6,680 nt of DNA, taken from positions 1 to 6,680 of the forward strand of contig JACPQP010000280.1 of the NCBI GenBank assembly GCA_016190465.1. Reading direction: 5' to 3'. The notes under the pieces were generated by a model. It made no database searches. It was given only the letters and a program-made list of their open reading frames with translations, and was not told the DNA's origin. This document shows positions 1-5,273 of this stretch, piece after piece. The first letter of the stretch is position 1, and every line of letters starts with the position of its first letter. Both the position numbers and the translations under genes were made by a program. This stretch comes from Chloroflexota bacterium (GTDB lineage Bacteria; Chloroflexota; UBA6077; FW602-bin22; JACPQP01).

Positions 1-2
1 GA

Positions 3-180
3 GTAGGTATCAGAAAGTTTTTGATGGTTTTGGGGACACCCCAAACCCCGCCAGGACGGGCTCCGCCCTTCCAGGACCTTCCCGGGACACGGTAGGTATC
101 AGGAAGCTGACGATGGTTTTGGGGACACCCCAAACCCCGCCAGGACGGGCTCCGCCCTTCCTGGACCTTCCCGGGACGCA
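3..180. repeat. Two direct copies of an 89-base hairpin repeat
   Basis: Unit 1 is 3-91 and unit 2 is 92-180. They align with no gaps and about 8 differences in 89 bases (about 91% identity). Both begin GTAGGTATCAG. Each unit carries two potential hairpins. The first is TTTGGGG-aca-CCCCAAA (29-45 in unit 1). The second is CCAGGA-c-GGGC-tcc-GCCC-t-TCCTGG in unit 2 (140-164), with one extra mismatch in unit 1. The changes cluster in the first 22 bases, while the hairpins are nearly untouched. The open frame on the opposite strand (10-309) follows the repeat and is not a credible gene. The style is that of dispersed intergenic repeats in Chloroflexota; I recognise the type, not a named family. 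The array may start before the window. Confidence 0.9.
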
Positions 181-456
181 GGTGAACTTTCCGAGACCTA
201 CTTGGCACGACGCACGGGTGACACCACCCGGACCGGGCAGGTTATCCCGTTGATGCGACGGCTGCCAGGCGTGCGGTGGGTCGCACTTACCGGAGACGTC
301 TGCGACCACGCGGCCGGGCTTGCCGCCACGCTGCGGCTGCGTGGTGCCGACGCCATCTACGTGGCGTTAGCGGACCGTCTGAAGCTGCCGCTGGTCACAT
401 GGGACCAGGAGCAACTGACGCGCGCCCGGCCCCTGGTGGCCACGCGAACGCCGTGA
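181..456 (+). pseudogene. C-terminal half of a PIN-domain (VapC-like) toxin
   Basis: The frame ending at the TGA 454-456 encodes a typical PIN-domain C-terminus: ARRTGD, then RLPGVRWVAL, then LRLRGADAIYVALADRL, then PLVTWDQEQL and an ATRTP end. The Asp in GADA and the Asp in TWD match the last two acidic metal ligands of the PIN nuclease site. The N-terminal half of about 50 residues, with the first catalytic Asp, is absent. Reading upstream, the frame runs straight into the 89-base repeat that ends at 180. Recognisable PIN sequence starts near 190-205. The only nearby start is a TTG at 202 with no convincing Shine-Dalgarno site. PIN proteins of this type are usually about 130-140 residues; 84 are available from that TTG. 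No antitoxin is visible upstream. I infer a toxin gene truncated by repeat insertion or by a deletion at the repeat edge. The frame is still intact, so the truncation may be recent, or the true start may lie before the window. Confidence 0.75.
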
Positions 457-476
457 GACCAGCCACGGGCGCTCTC

Positions 477-1262
477 TCACGCCCGCAGGGTGACCCGGTT
501 GCCGGACTCGTACCGCCGCAGGCCCAGGCGGAAGACGGCGACGGCCAGCGCGGCGATGCCGACGGCGAAGGCGACGACGCCGAGAAAAACGAGCGGATCG
601 AAGCGCCGCGTGAGCGCGACCGGGACGTGGCCCACCAGCGCGGCGGGAATCAGCGTGAAGGTCAAGATCTTGACCCAGCCGCGGAAGATGCTCCCCGGGT
701 AGGTGGAGAAATTGACCAGCGCGCCGCTGGCCTGCGTCCCCACCGCCTCCGCGTTCCCCATCCAGAACGCCAGCGAGCCGACCAGGACGTGGTAGGCGGT
801 GAAGATGGCGCAACCGGTCAGCGAGAGGACGAGGAACAGCGCCATCGTCGCCACGCCGAGATCGCCGGCCGCGACGAAGGCGACGACGCCGAAGGTCACG
901 TCGCCCCAGGCGGAGACGCTCATCCGGCTGACCAGGACGTGCAGCAGCGCATCCTTCGGCAGCGCCAGGTAGTAGTCGAGCTGGCCGCTGGCGATCAAGG
1001 CCGGCAGCCGCGAGCAGTTGCCAAACACCGCCGTGGCCAGGCCGAAGGCCACCGCGAGCACTCCCCACAGCCGGAGGATGTCGGCGAGCTGCCAGCCGCC
1101 AACCTCGGGGAACCGGAGGAAGAACAGCCACCAGAAGACGATCATGATCGCGTCGTTCAGCGCCATCCCCACCACCTGGGAGACGAACGCCGCCCGGTAC
1201 TCCATCGCCGACGACAGGTTCAGCTTCACATAAGTCCACATGAACCCCAGATAGCCACCCAT
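477..1262 (-). CDS. ABC-2 type exporter permease, second subunit (COG3694-like)
   Basis: A 261-residue integral membrane protein. Hydrophobic segments lie at roughly 26-48, 63-81, 115-132, 137-167, 198-217 and 224-248, giving the six-helix pattern of ABC-2 transporter membrane domains (PF06182 type, by recognition). Between helices 2 and 3 it has GQLDYYLALP (93-102). The partner permease has GDLAYALGRP at the equivalent place, so the two are diverged copies of one subunit and probably form a heterodimer on the ATPase dimer. The FSTYP segment before helix 5 is also typical of the family. The ATG at 1262-1260 follows the upstream permease stop TAG (1266-1264) by one base, so translation is very likely coupled; a G-rich stretch ahead of it can serve as ribosome site. 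The stop lies 20 bases from the stop of the convergent PIN remnant. The substrate cannot be read from the sequence. Confidence 0.9.
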   Translation of the reverse strand: MGGYLGFMWTYVKLNLSSAMEYRAAFVSQVVGMALNDAIMIVFWWLFFLRFPEVGGWQLADILRLWGVLAVAFGLATAVFGNCSRLPALIASGQLDYYLALPKDALLHVLVSRMSVSAWGDVTFGVVAFVAAGDLGVATMALFLVLSLTGCAIFTAYHVLVGSLAFWMGNAEAVGTQASGALVNFSTYPGSIFRGWVKILTFTLIPAALVGHVPVALTRRFDPLVFLGVVAFAVGIAALAVAVFRLGLRRYESGNRVTLRA

Positions 1263-1263
1263 T

Positions 1264-2070
1264 CTACCCCCCGTTGATATTCACTCGCCGCACCCCACGG
1301 CGATACAGGAGCGCCACCAGCCCCACCAGCGCGGCCAGCCAGAAGAGCTGCGTGGCGACGGTGGTCGCCCACAGCGCCGTGTCGAAGCCGGCCACCAGCC
1401 GGGCCGGACCGTAGGCGATCGAGCTGAAGGGAAGCACCTCGGCGAGGCGACGCAGCGCGCCGGGGAAGAGATCCAGCGGCAGAAAGAGCCCGCCCAGGGT
1501 GAAGACGACCTTCTGGTAGATCCAGATGAAGGCGTAGGTGTCCTCGAACCAGAAGGCCAGCAGCCCGATGGCCAGCTCGACGGCGAAGTTGAGGGTGATC
1601 GCCAGGAACGCCGCGCTGGCGACCGCCGGCCAGGCCACCGCCGGGAGGGGCGGCGGGCCGGCGAGGGCAAAGGCCAGCGCCGCGCCGACGGCGAAGTTCA
1701 GCGGCAGCGCGAGGAGGGCGTTGCCCAGGTAGGACGCGTAGTGGAAGAGGGCGTAGTTGTAGGGCCGGCCCAGCGCATAGGCGAGGTCGCCTTCCTTGAC
1801 CTCCTGGTCGATCCGACTGAACAGGCGCGGACAGCTCATGACGATCGTCTCGGTCAGGACCAGGTACCAGATCATCCGCGGCAGGTCGAAGCCGGCGATG
1901 GACTGCTGGCCGGACAGCTCGAACGTCACCGTCCAGAGCTGGACGAACACGAAGATGACCACGACCATGAAGCCCGAACGGGCGAACGTGTCGACGGGGT
2001 AGGCCAGCCCGTTCTGGGCCGTGACCAACACGACCTCTCCATACTTGCGCACTCTGCTTCCGAGGTTCAC
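1264..2070 (-). CDS. ABC-2 type exporter permease, first subunit (COG4587-like)
   Basis: A 268-residue membrane protein with an N-terminal amphipathic stretch, a first helix at about 33-50, a second near 66-80, further helices through the middle, and a last one just before the basic tail YRRGVRRVN. The segment GDLAYALGRP (94-103) matches GQLDYYLALP in the next gene, marking both as ABC2_membrane_6-type subunits. I chose the GTG at 2070-2068 because GGAGG (2080-2076) lies five bases upstream. The frame is open back to a GTG at 2133, but that extension encodes a lysine/alanine/glycine repeat (KGAKRAKGAKG) that is only the translation of a tandem DNA repeat. It lies between the ATPase and the second permease; together they make a full exporter. 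The function of the transported molecule is unknown. Confidence 0.9.
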   Translation of the reverse strand: MNLGSRVRKYGEVVLVTAQNGLAYPVDTFARSGFMVVVIFVFVQLWTVTFELSGQQSIAGFDLPRMIWYLVLTETIVMSCPRLFSRIDQEVKEGDLAYALGRPYNYALFHYASYLGNALLALPLNFAVGAALAFALAGPPPLPAVAWPAVASAAFLAITLNFAVELAIGLLAFWFEDTYAFIWIYQKVVFTLGGLFLPLDLFPGALRRLAEVLPFSSIAYGPARLVAGFDTALWATTVATQLFWLAALVGLVALLYRRGVRRVNINGG

Positions 2071-2075
2071 CCGTC

Positions 2076-2082
2076 CCTCCCC
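2076..2082 (-). promoter_or_regulatory. Ribosome binding site fixing the permease start at 2070
   Basis: On the minus strand a GGGGAGG stretch (2082-2076) ends five bases before the GTG at 2070. It decides between this start and the upstream GTG at 2133, whose leader is repeat-encoded. It sits directly after the 9-base tandem repeat, so the first clean non-repeat sequence after that tract is the ribosome site. Confidence 0.65.
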
Positions 2083-2088
2083 CCGTCG

Positions 2089-2124
2089 CCCTTTCGCGCC
2101 TTTCGCTCGTTTCGCGCCTTTCGT
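2089..2124 (-). repeat. 9-base tandem repeat, four units (GCGAAAGGC type)
   Basis: Read on the minus strand, the units are ACGAAAGGC (2124-2116), GCGAAACGA (2115-2107), GCGAAAGGC (2106-2098) and GCGAAAGGG (2097-2089). Because nine is three codons, the open frame here gives a repeated Lys-Gly-Ala peptide, which makes the upstream region look coding. Similar CCACGAAAGG-CGCGAAAGG tracts are common intergenic low-complexity repeats in Chloroflexota and some other phyla. It lies in the 90-base gap between the ATPase stop and the permease start. Confidence 0.85.
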
Positions 2125-2134
2125 GGTCCACACC

Positions 2135-2198
2135 CGTCGCCGTATCGCCCCGTCGCCCGGTCACCCCCTCGCCCCCTCGCCCTCTCGCCCGGTCGCCG
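2135..2198 (-). repeat. 8-base tandem repeat, eight units (GGGCGANN type)
   Basis: Read on the minus strand from 2198 to 2135, eight consecutive octamers follow the pattern (G/C)GG(C/T)GANN: CGGCGACC, GGGCGAGA, GGGCGAGG, GGGCGAGG, GGGTGACC, GGGCGACG, GGGCGATA, CGGCGACG. The first four and part of the fifth lie inside the ATPase gene and supply its last residues (TGREGEGARG). The ATPase stop TGA (2163-2161) is itself created by the C-to-T variant in the GGGTGACC unit. Copy-number change would shift frame and alter the ATPase C-terminus. Confidence 0.85.
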
Positions 2199-3171
2199 CG
2201 TAGATCGCCGCGATGACCTCTTCCAGCGGCGGCTCCTCGACCGTCAGATCGACCACCGGGCAGTGGGCGACAAGCCGCGCGATGACCTGCTCGATCGGCT
2301 GGGCGTCGGCGTCCACCTCCAGCCGCAGGCGGAAAGGCTCCGCCGCGACTGCCGTCACGCCGGGGATGGCCGGCATCGTCGGCGTCGTGGCCTCGGCGAG
2401 CTTCAGGTCGATCACCTTGCGGCGCAGGAAGGCCCGCTTCAGGGCGGCAACCGTGTCGTCGAAGACGAGCGAGCCGTGGTTGATCACGATGACCCGCCGA
2501 CACACCTGCTCGATGTCGCCCGCGTCGTGCGAGGTGAGGAGAAGCGTGACCCCCTCCTCCTGGTTCAACGCGCGCAGCAGCGCCCGGATCTGCTGCCTGG
2601 CCACGACGTCCAGGCCGATGGTCGGCTCATCGAGGAAGATCACCTCTGGCCGGTGCAGCAGCGCCCCGGCGATCTCGCAGCGCATTCGCTCGCCCAGGCT
2701 GAGCCGGCGGACGGGGATGTGCAGGTACCGGTCGATCTGGAAGAGCTCGACCAGCCGATGGAGCCGCTCGCGGTAGGCGCGCTGGTCCAGCTCGTAGATG
2801 CGGGCCAGCAGATTGAAGCTGTCGGCCGGCGGCAGGTGGTACCAGAGCTGCGAGCGCTGGCCGAAGACCGAGGCGATCCGGTAGGCCAGCCGCGACCGAT
2901 CGCGCCAGGGGACCAGGCCGAGGACGTGCGACTCGCCGGAGGTGGGGTGGAGGATGCCCGTGAGCATCTTGATGGTGGTCGACTTTCCGGCGCCGTTCGG
3001 CCCGACGAACCCGACCGCCTCGCCCCGCTCAAGCCGGAAGCTGATGCCGTCGACGGCGGTGACGGCCGTGTAGTCCGGCCGCCAGAGGGCGCGCAGGCTC
3101 CCCGCCAGCCCAGGCCGCTTCCGCTTGGCCTGGAAGACCTTGCGCAGGTCGCGGACGTCGACAGCGCGCAT
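2161..3171 (-). CDS. ABC exporter ATP-binding protein (COG4586-like)
   Basis: A 336-residue cytoplasmic ATPase with every expected motif: Walker A GPNGAGKST (57-65, Lys63), Q-loop Gln105 in VFGQRSQLWYHLPP, signature LSLGER (157-162), Walker B VIFLDEPTIGLD (177-188, catalytic Glu182) and switch His215 in LLTSHD. The insertion before Walker A and the QLWYHLPPADSF stretch are typical of the ATPase that pairs with ABC-2 permeases of the COG4587/COG3694 kind. A C-terminal domain of about 100 residues (about 235-325) ends in VEEPPLEEVIAAIY, as in drug-exporter ATPases such as DrrA. The ATG at 3171-3169 is chosen because conserved sequence starts at once (RAVDVRDLRKVF). The frame is open to a GTG at 3240 inside the preceding gene. 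No strong Shine-Dalgarno site is seen, and the gene begins 11 bases after the previous stop, suggesting translational coupling. The last ten residues are encoded by an octamer tandem repeat. Confidence 0.95.
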   Translation of the reverse strand: MRAVDVRDLRKVFQAKRKRPGLAGSLRALWRPDYTAVTAVDGISFRLERGEAVGFVGPNGAGKSTTIKMLTGILHPTSGESHVLGLVPWRDRSRLAYRIASVFGQRSQLWYHLPPADSFNLLARIYELDQRAYRERLHRLVELFQIDRYLHIPVRRLSLGERMRCEIAGALLHRPEVIFLDEPTIGLDVVARQQIRALLRALNQEEGVTLLLTSHDAGDIEQVCRRVIVINHGSLVFDDTVAALKRAFLRRKVIDLKLAEATTPTMPAIPGVTAVAAEPFRLRLEVDADAQPIEQVIARLVAHCPVVDLTVEEPPLEEVIAAIYAATGREGEGARG

Positions 3172-3182
3172 TGGCGGGGTAC

Positions 3183-3560
3183 TCAGCCGGTGGGCGGAGG
3201 GCGCCTGACCACCGTGGTCCCCTCGGCCAGGAGCTGACACTTCACCATCGTGTTCTCGCCCTCGATCAAGGTGTGGGCGTAGTTCCCCTCTGACGGAGCG
3301 TGGTTGACTTCGAACTCGAGAGAACGCGGGTGACGCGCCACCAGGAGCCCTAACCCATACCCGGACGCAGGTCTTCGACCGCCCGCCAACGTCTGCTCCG
3401 GAGTCGTCAGTTTCGCAAGGTCGACCGAAATGTGGTTATCCGGCTGTCCGCTGACCCTGAACGCAATCGGCATCACGGTGCCATCGCTGTGGAAATGACC
3501 CCGAAAAACTCTACGGTAGAGTTCGTCCTCATCGTCGACGCGGAGAATGACGTCAGACAA
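3183..3560 (-). CDS. Unknown protein, third gene of the coupled trio (SVDLAKLTTPEQTL type)
   Basis: A 125-residue soluble protein with no membrane segment or signal peptide. The conspicuous parts are DELYRRVFRGHF (12-23), HISVDLAKLTTPEQTL (43-58) and NYAHTLIEGEN (93-103). This order (an ELxRRV start, an SVDxAxLTTPExTL core, then an NxAHxLIxG near the end) matches an unnamed family I recall from cyanobacteria, Chloroflexota and others, often next to a WDSYGA protein as here. I know of no assigned activity, and no catalytic motif is evident. The TTG at 3560 is preferred because GGTGAGG ends eight bases before it and contains the stop codon of the upstream gene. A GTG at 3599 in the same frame gives 138 residues and a 29-base overlap and cannot be excluded. 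Base composition is lower in GC than the exporter that follows 11 bases after its stop. Confidence 0.8.
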   Translation of the reverse strand: MSDVILRVDDEDELYRRVFRGHFHSDGTVMPIAFRVSGQPDNHISVDLAKLTTPEQTLAGGRRPASGYGLGLLVARHPRSLEFEVNHAPSEGNYAHTLIEGENTMVKCQLLAEGTTVVRRPPPTG

Positions 3561-3568
3561 GAGGCCAG

Positions 3569-3575
3569 CCTCACC
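3569..3575 (-). promoter_or_regulatory. Ribosome binding site overlapping the upstream stop codon
   Basis: GGTGAGG (3575-3569) contains the TGA stop (3573-3571) of the middle gene of the trio and lies eight bases before the TTG at 3560. A stop codon inside the next gene's ribosome site is a classic arrangement for translational coupling. It is the main reason for choosing TTG 3560 over GTG 3599. Confidence 0.5.
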
Positions 3576-4227
3576 CGGCGAGTCTGAGAGATAGGACACC
3601 GGCAGCCGCGCTCAAGACCTCGGTGCTGGAGGCTTGGCTTCGCTCCTCGAAGACACGGCGACAGCGGACGCTCTTCACCAGGAGATACGTGAGATTGCCG
3701 TCTGGGCCAACCTGCACTTGAAGCTGCCCACCAGGGCCCCGCCATTCAACATACACGCCACCATCGGCAACCGGGGCCACAGCATATGGACGGACACGCT
3801 CACCAAGAAGGTCACCGAACTGCTCAGCCACCACAGTCATCAACCGCCTCGCGGTGCTGATCGCTTTTCCGGAGATCGGGGCAGCCCCATAGGAGTCCCA
3901 GTCCGGTTCAAGGTTAGCGAAGCCCTCCAGTTGCTCGAGTTCAGGACGAACGAACGTCGTCGGATCGCGTGGGCCGGTGCTCGTCTCCTTTGATCGATCT
4001 CTCCGCCATTCCGTAGCAGCCATGCGTTCATGCAGCTCCTCGAGCTGCAGGTGGAAATACTCGCGGTCTCGCGAGGATGGCTCGAACCACACCCACTTTG
4101 TGAGTCCCCACCAATCCACCAAAGATGCCGACTCATAATCCGGCGGGTACCTGGTAGCAGTTCCGGGCATCTGGGTGAACGAAGGGATGGTAGCGGTGGT
4201 ATCAGCGGTCTGCACGGCAGCTACCAC
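3571..4227 (-). CDS. Unknown protein, second gene of the coupled trio (DWDSYGA type)
   Basis: A 218-residue protein with no clear membrane helix. The N-terminal half (1-100) is variable-looking, with a Trp-rich patch (DWWGLTKWVWF, 38-48) and a charged, probably helical stretch at 55-80. The C-terminal half carries the recognisable part: LEPDWDSYGAAPIS (106-119), a helix to about 137, APVADGGVYVEWRG (151-164) and LQVQVGPDGNLTYLLV (169-184), suggesting two or more beta hairpins. I recall this WDxYGA ... DGGVxxEW ... PDG arrangement as an unnamed bacterial family that neighbours SVDLA/LTTPE proteins; no activity is known to me. The GTG start at 4227 is supported by GGAG seven bases upstream, and it follows the previous stop TAA (4232-4230) after two bases. 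The ATG for Met20 is a weaker alternative. Its last 34 residues look low in conservation. Confidence 0.8.
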   Translation of the reverse strand: MVAAVQTADTTATIPSFTQMPGTATRYPPDYESASLVDWWGLTKWVWFEPSSRDREYFHLQLEELHERMAATEWRRDRSKETSTGPRDPTTFVRPELEQLEGFANLEPDWDSYGAAPISGKAISTARRLMTVVAEQFGDLLGERVRPYAVAPVADGGVYVEWRGPGGQLQVQVGPDGNLTYLLVKSVRCRRVFEERSQASSTEVLSAAAGVLSLRLAG

Positions 4228-4229
4228 GG

Positions 4230-4952
4230 TTACACTCCGTCTCGGCCTGGCATCGGCGGAAAGTATAGTCCCAGAACGACATCTAGCTGCCTACTTGCCT
4301 CCTGGAACCAGCGAGCCACTTGAGAGCGGTCAAAGCGACGGCCTTCAAGCTCCTCCGCCAACGTATTGATGTCCTGTTCCACAAGAACGTGATGGTATGG
4401 CTCTTGACCCAGCTTGGCAGTTTTTATCCGCATCCAGCTATTCACGGGAACGCCCGCGAGAAGGTCAAACACCTTGTGTGCGTGAAGCTCGAACCCTTCG
4501 GGCCGGTTAAGTGGGCCTCGCAGCCACTCATCGCGGCAGAACTGCCGGGACAGGGCAATCCCTGGTTGTTCCTCCTCCGCGACGCGAGTGATGACGGCAG
4601 CCACACGGCCGAAAGGTGTACTGGTGCTCTCGGAGAATGATGTCAACCGGCCAGCAAGCGACCCGAGAGTCTGCGAGAGATCCACTACCGCCGTGCTCTC
4701 GCAGTTGACGACCAGGTCTATTCGTGTGCGGGAAACCTGCACAGTCTGCGTCTGATCCCGGCTCTGTAGAATCAGGCCAGGAACATTTATGGATGCGCCC
4801 GGCGGCAGAGGCAGTGAGATGGGATCCCCATCATACACCGCTTCCCAATCTTCAGGTACGAGCCGGAGCATCCGTGCAGGGCGGACACCGTCTCCTGGAA
4901 AGAAGGCAGCCGCTTGAACCCTGAGAACTCGGAAATCTGCCGGGTGAATCAT
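4230..4952 (-). CDS. Unknown protein, first gene of the coupled trio (possible TIGR04255 relative)
   Basis: A 240-residue soluble protein. The N-terminus (FRVLRVQAAAFFP) is followed by GLILQSRDQTQTVQVSRTRI (59-78), which reads as a pair of beta strands. A mixed middle follows, then HHVLVEQDINTLAEE (187-201), and near the end a helix RSQVARWFQEASRQLDVVLG before LYFPP. The strand pair, the DINT stretch and the final helix resemble proteins of the TIGR04255 type (sporadically distributed, function unknown). This is a resemblance by eye and could be wrong. No nuclease, kinase or DNA-binding motif was found. The ATG at 4952 is chosen because AGGAAGG (4964-4958) ends five bases before it; a GTG at 4973 would add seven residues. 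It is first in a trio with gaps of 2 and 10 bases, downstream of a predicted promoter at 5207-5235. Confidence 0.8.
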   Translation of the reverse strand: MIHPADFRVLRVQAAAFFPGDGVRPARMLRLVPEDWEAVYDGDPISLPLPPGASINVPGLILQSRDQTQTVQVSRTRIDLVVNCESTAVVDLSQTLGSLAGRLTSFSESTSTPFGRVAAVITRVAEEEQPGIALSRQFCRDEWLRGPLNRPEGFELHAHKVFDLLAGVPVNSWMRIKTAKLGQEPYHHVLVEQDINTLAEELEGRRFDRSQVARWFQEASRQLDVVLGLYFPPMPGRDGV

Positions 4953-4979
4953 TGGTGCCTTCCTTTCATCCACCCCGGG

Positions 4980-5165
4980 TCATGACGAGCACCCTTCCAG
5001 CAATACTGGGGCCGTACCGCAGTGCCTACCTTGCCGACGACGCCAAGACTGTCCCACGATGACCCGGCTGCGGCTCCTTCCTTGCTCTGCCGCTTACCTG
5101 TCCGCACAGCGGACGAGACCTTCCGGCAGCGAGAGCGTCACTTTTCGGGTAGGCGTGGTCTCCAT
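4980..5165 (-). pseudogene. Ribbon-helix-helix antitoxin remnant with in-frame stop
   Basis: An ATG at 5165 lies seven bases after a strong AGGAGG (5178-5173). The frame reads METTPTRKVTLSLPEGLVRCADR and then stops at TAA (5096-5094). Past the stop the same frame continues AAEQGRSRSRVIVGQ. Joined, these give the N-terminal strand (KVTLSLPEGLV), helix 1 and the turn into helix 2 (GRSRSRVI) of a CopG/MetJ-type ribbon-helix-helix antitoxin. The stop could be a single C-to-T change from CAA (Gln). After about residue 40 the sequence no longer looks like the family and runs to a TGA at 4982-4980. No toxin gene follows; the unknown trio begins instead. The 23-residue peptide could still be translated and might act as a leader. 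The family call is by eye. Confidence 0.65.
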
Positions 5166-5182
5166 ACTCGTGCCTCCTCTGC

Positions 5183-5231
5183 CGGTGTGGTGATCCCTGC
5201 GACCAGATTCTACTCCCTGATTGCCACACCG
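5183..5231. promoter_or_regulatory. Inverted repeat around the -10 box, possible operator
   Basis: CGGTGTGG (5183-5190) and CCACACCG (5224-5231) form perfect 8-base arms 33 bases apart. Their centre falls at about 5207, on the edge of the predicted -10 hexamer, and the distal arm overlaps one base pair of the -35. Ribbon-helix-helix antitoxins normally repress their own promoter by binding such repeated half-sites, so this may be the operator of the now broken antitoxin gene just downstream. Confidence 0.4.
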
Positions 5232-5235
5232 ACAA
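5207..5235 (-). promoter_or_regulatory. Predicted sigma70-type promoter for the trio
   Basis: On the minus strand TTGTCG (5235-5230) and TAGAAT (5212-5207) are separated by exactly 17 bases and match the consensus boxes at 4 and 5 of 6 positions. Transcription would start near 5200, about 35 bases before the antitoxin-remnant ATG and 250 bases before the first gene of the trio. No other good promoter was seen between the dehydrogenase stop and that gene. It could drive everything down to 477, since no gap on the way exceeds about 90 bases. Confidence 0.5.
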
Positions 5236-5273
5236 GTCATAGCGCTTCAGAACCTCCGCTGCTATAGCCCAGG

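Noticed and set aside
3..180. A CRISPR array
   Set aside because: Only two long units without unique spacers of regular length between them; the units are contiguous.
10..309. A 99-residue minus-strand open frame
   Set aside because: It is made of the two 89-base repeats read through and has no ribosome site.
466..485. A bidirectional terminator between the converging genes
   Set aside because: CGGGCG and CGCCCG can pair around an 8-base loop, but the stem is short, overlaps the permease stop and has no T-run on either side.
276..1277. A 333-residue plus-strand open frame
   Set aside because: Its protein is rich in Arg, Gly, Asp and His with no family signal. It lies antisense to the second permease and is a GC-driven shadow.
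2071..2133. An N-terminal extension of the first permease (GTG at 2133)
   Set aside because: It encodes only the 9-base tandem repeat, and a good ribosome site sits before the GTG at 2070.
1741..3237. A 498-residue plus-strand open frame
   Set aside because: It is antisense to the ATPase and first permease, whose motifs are complete. It crosses the tandem repeats and has no recognisable domain.
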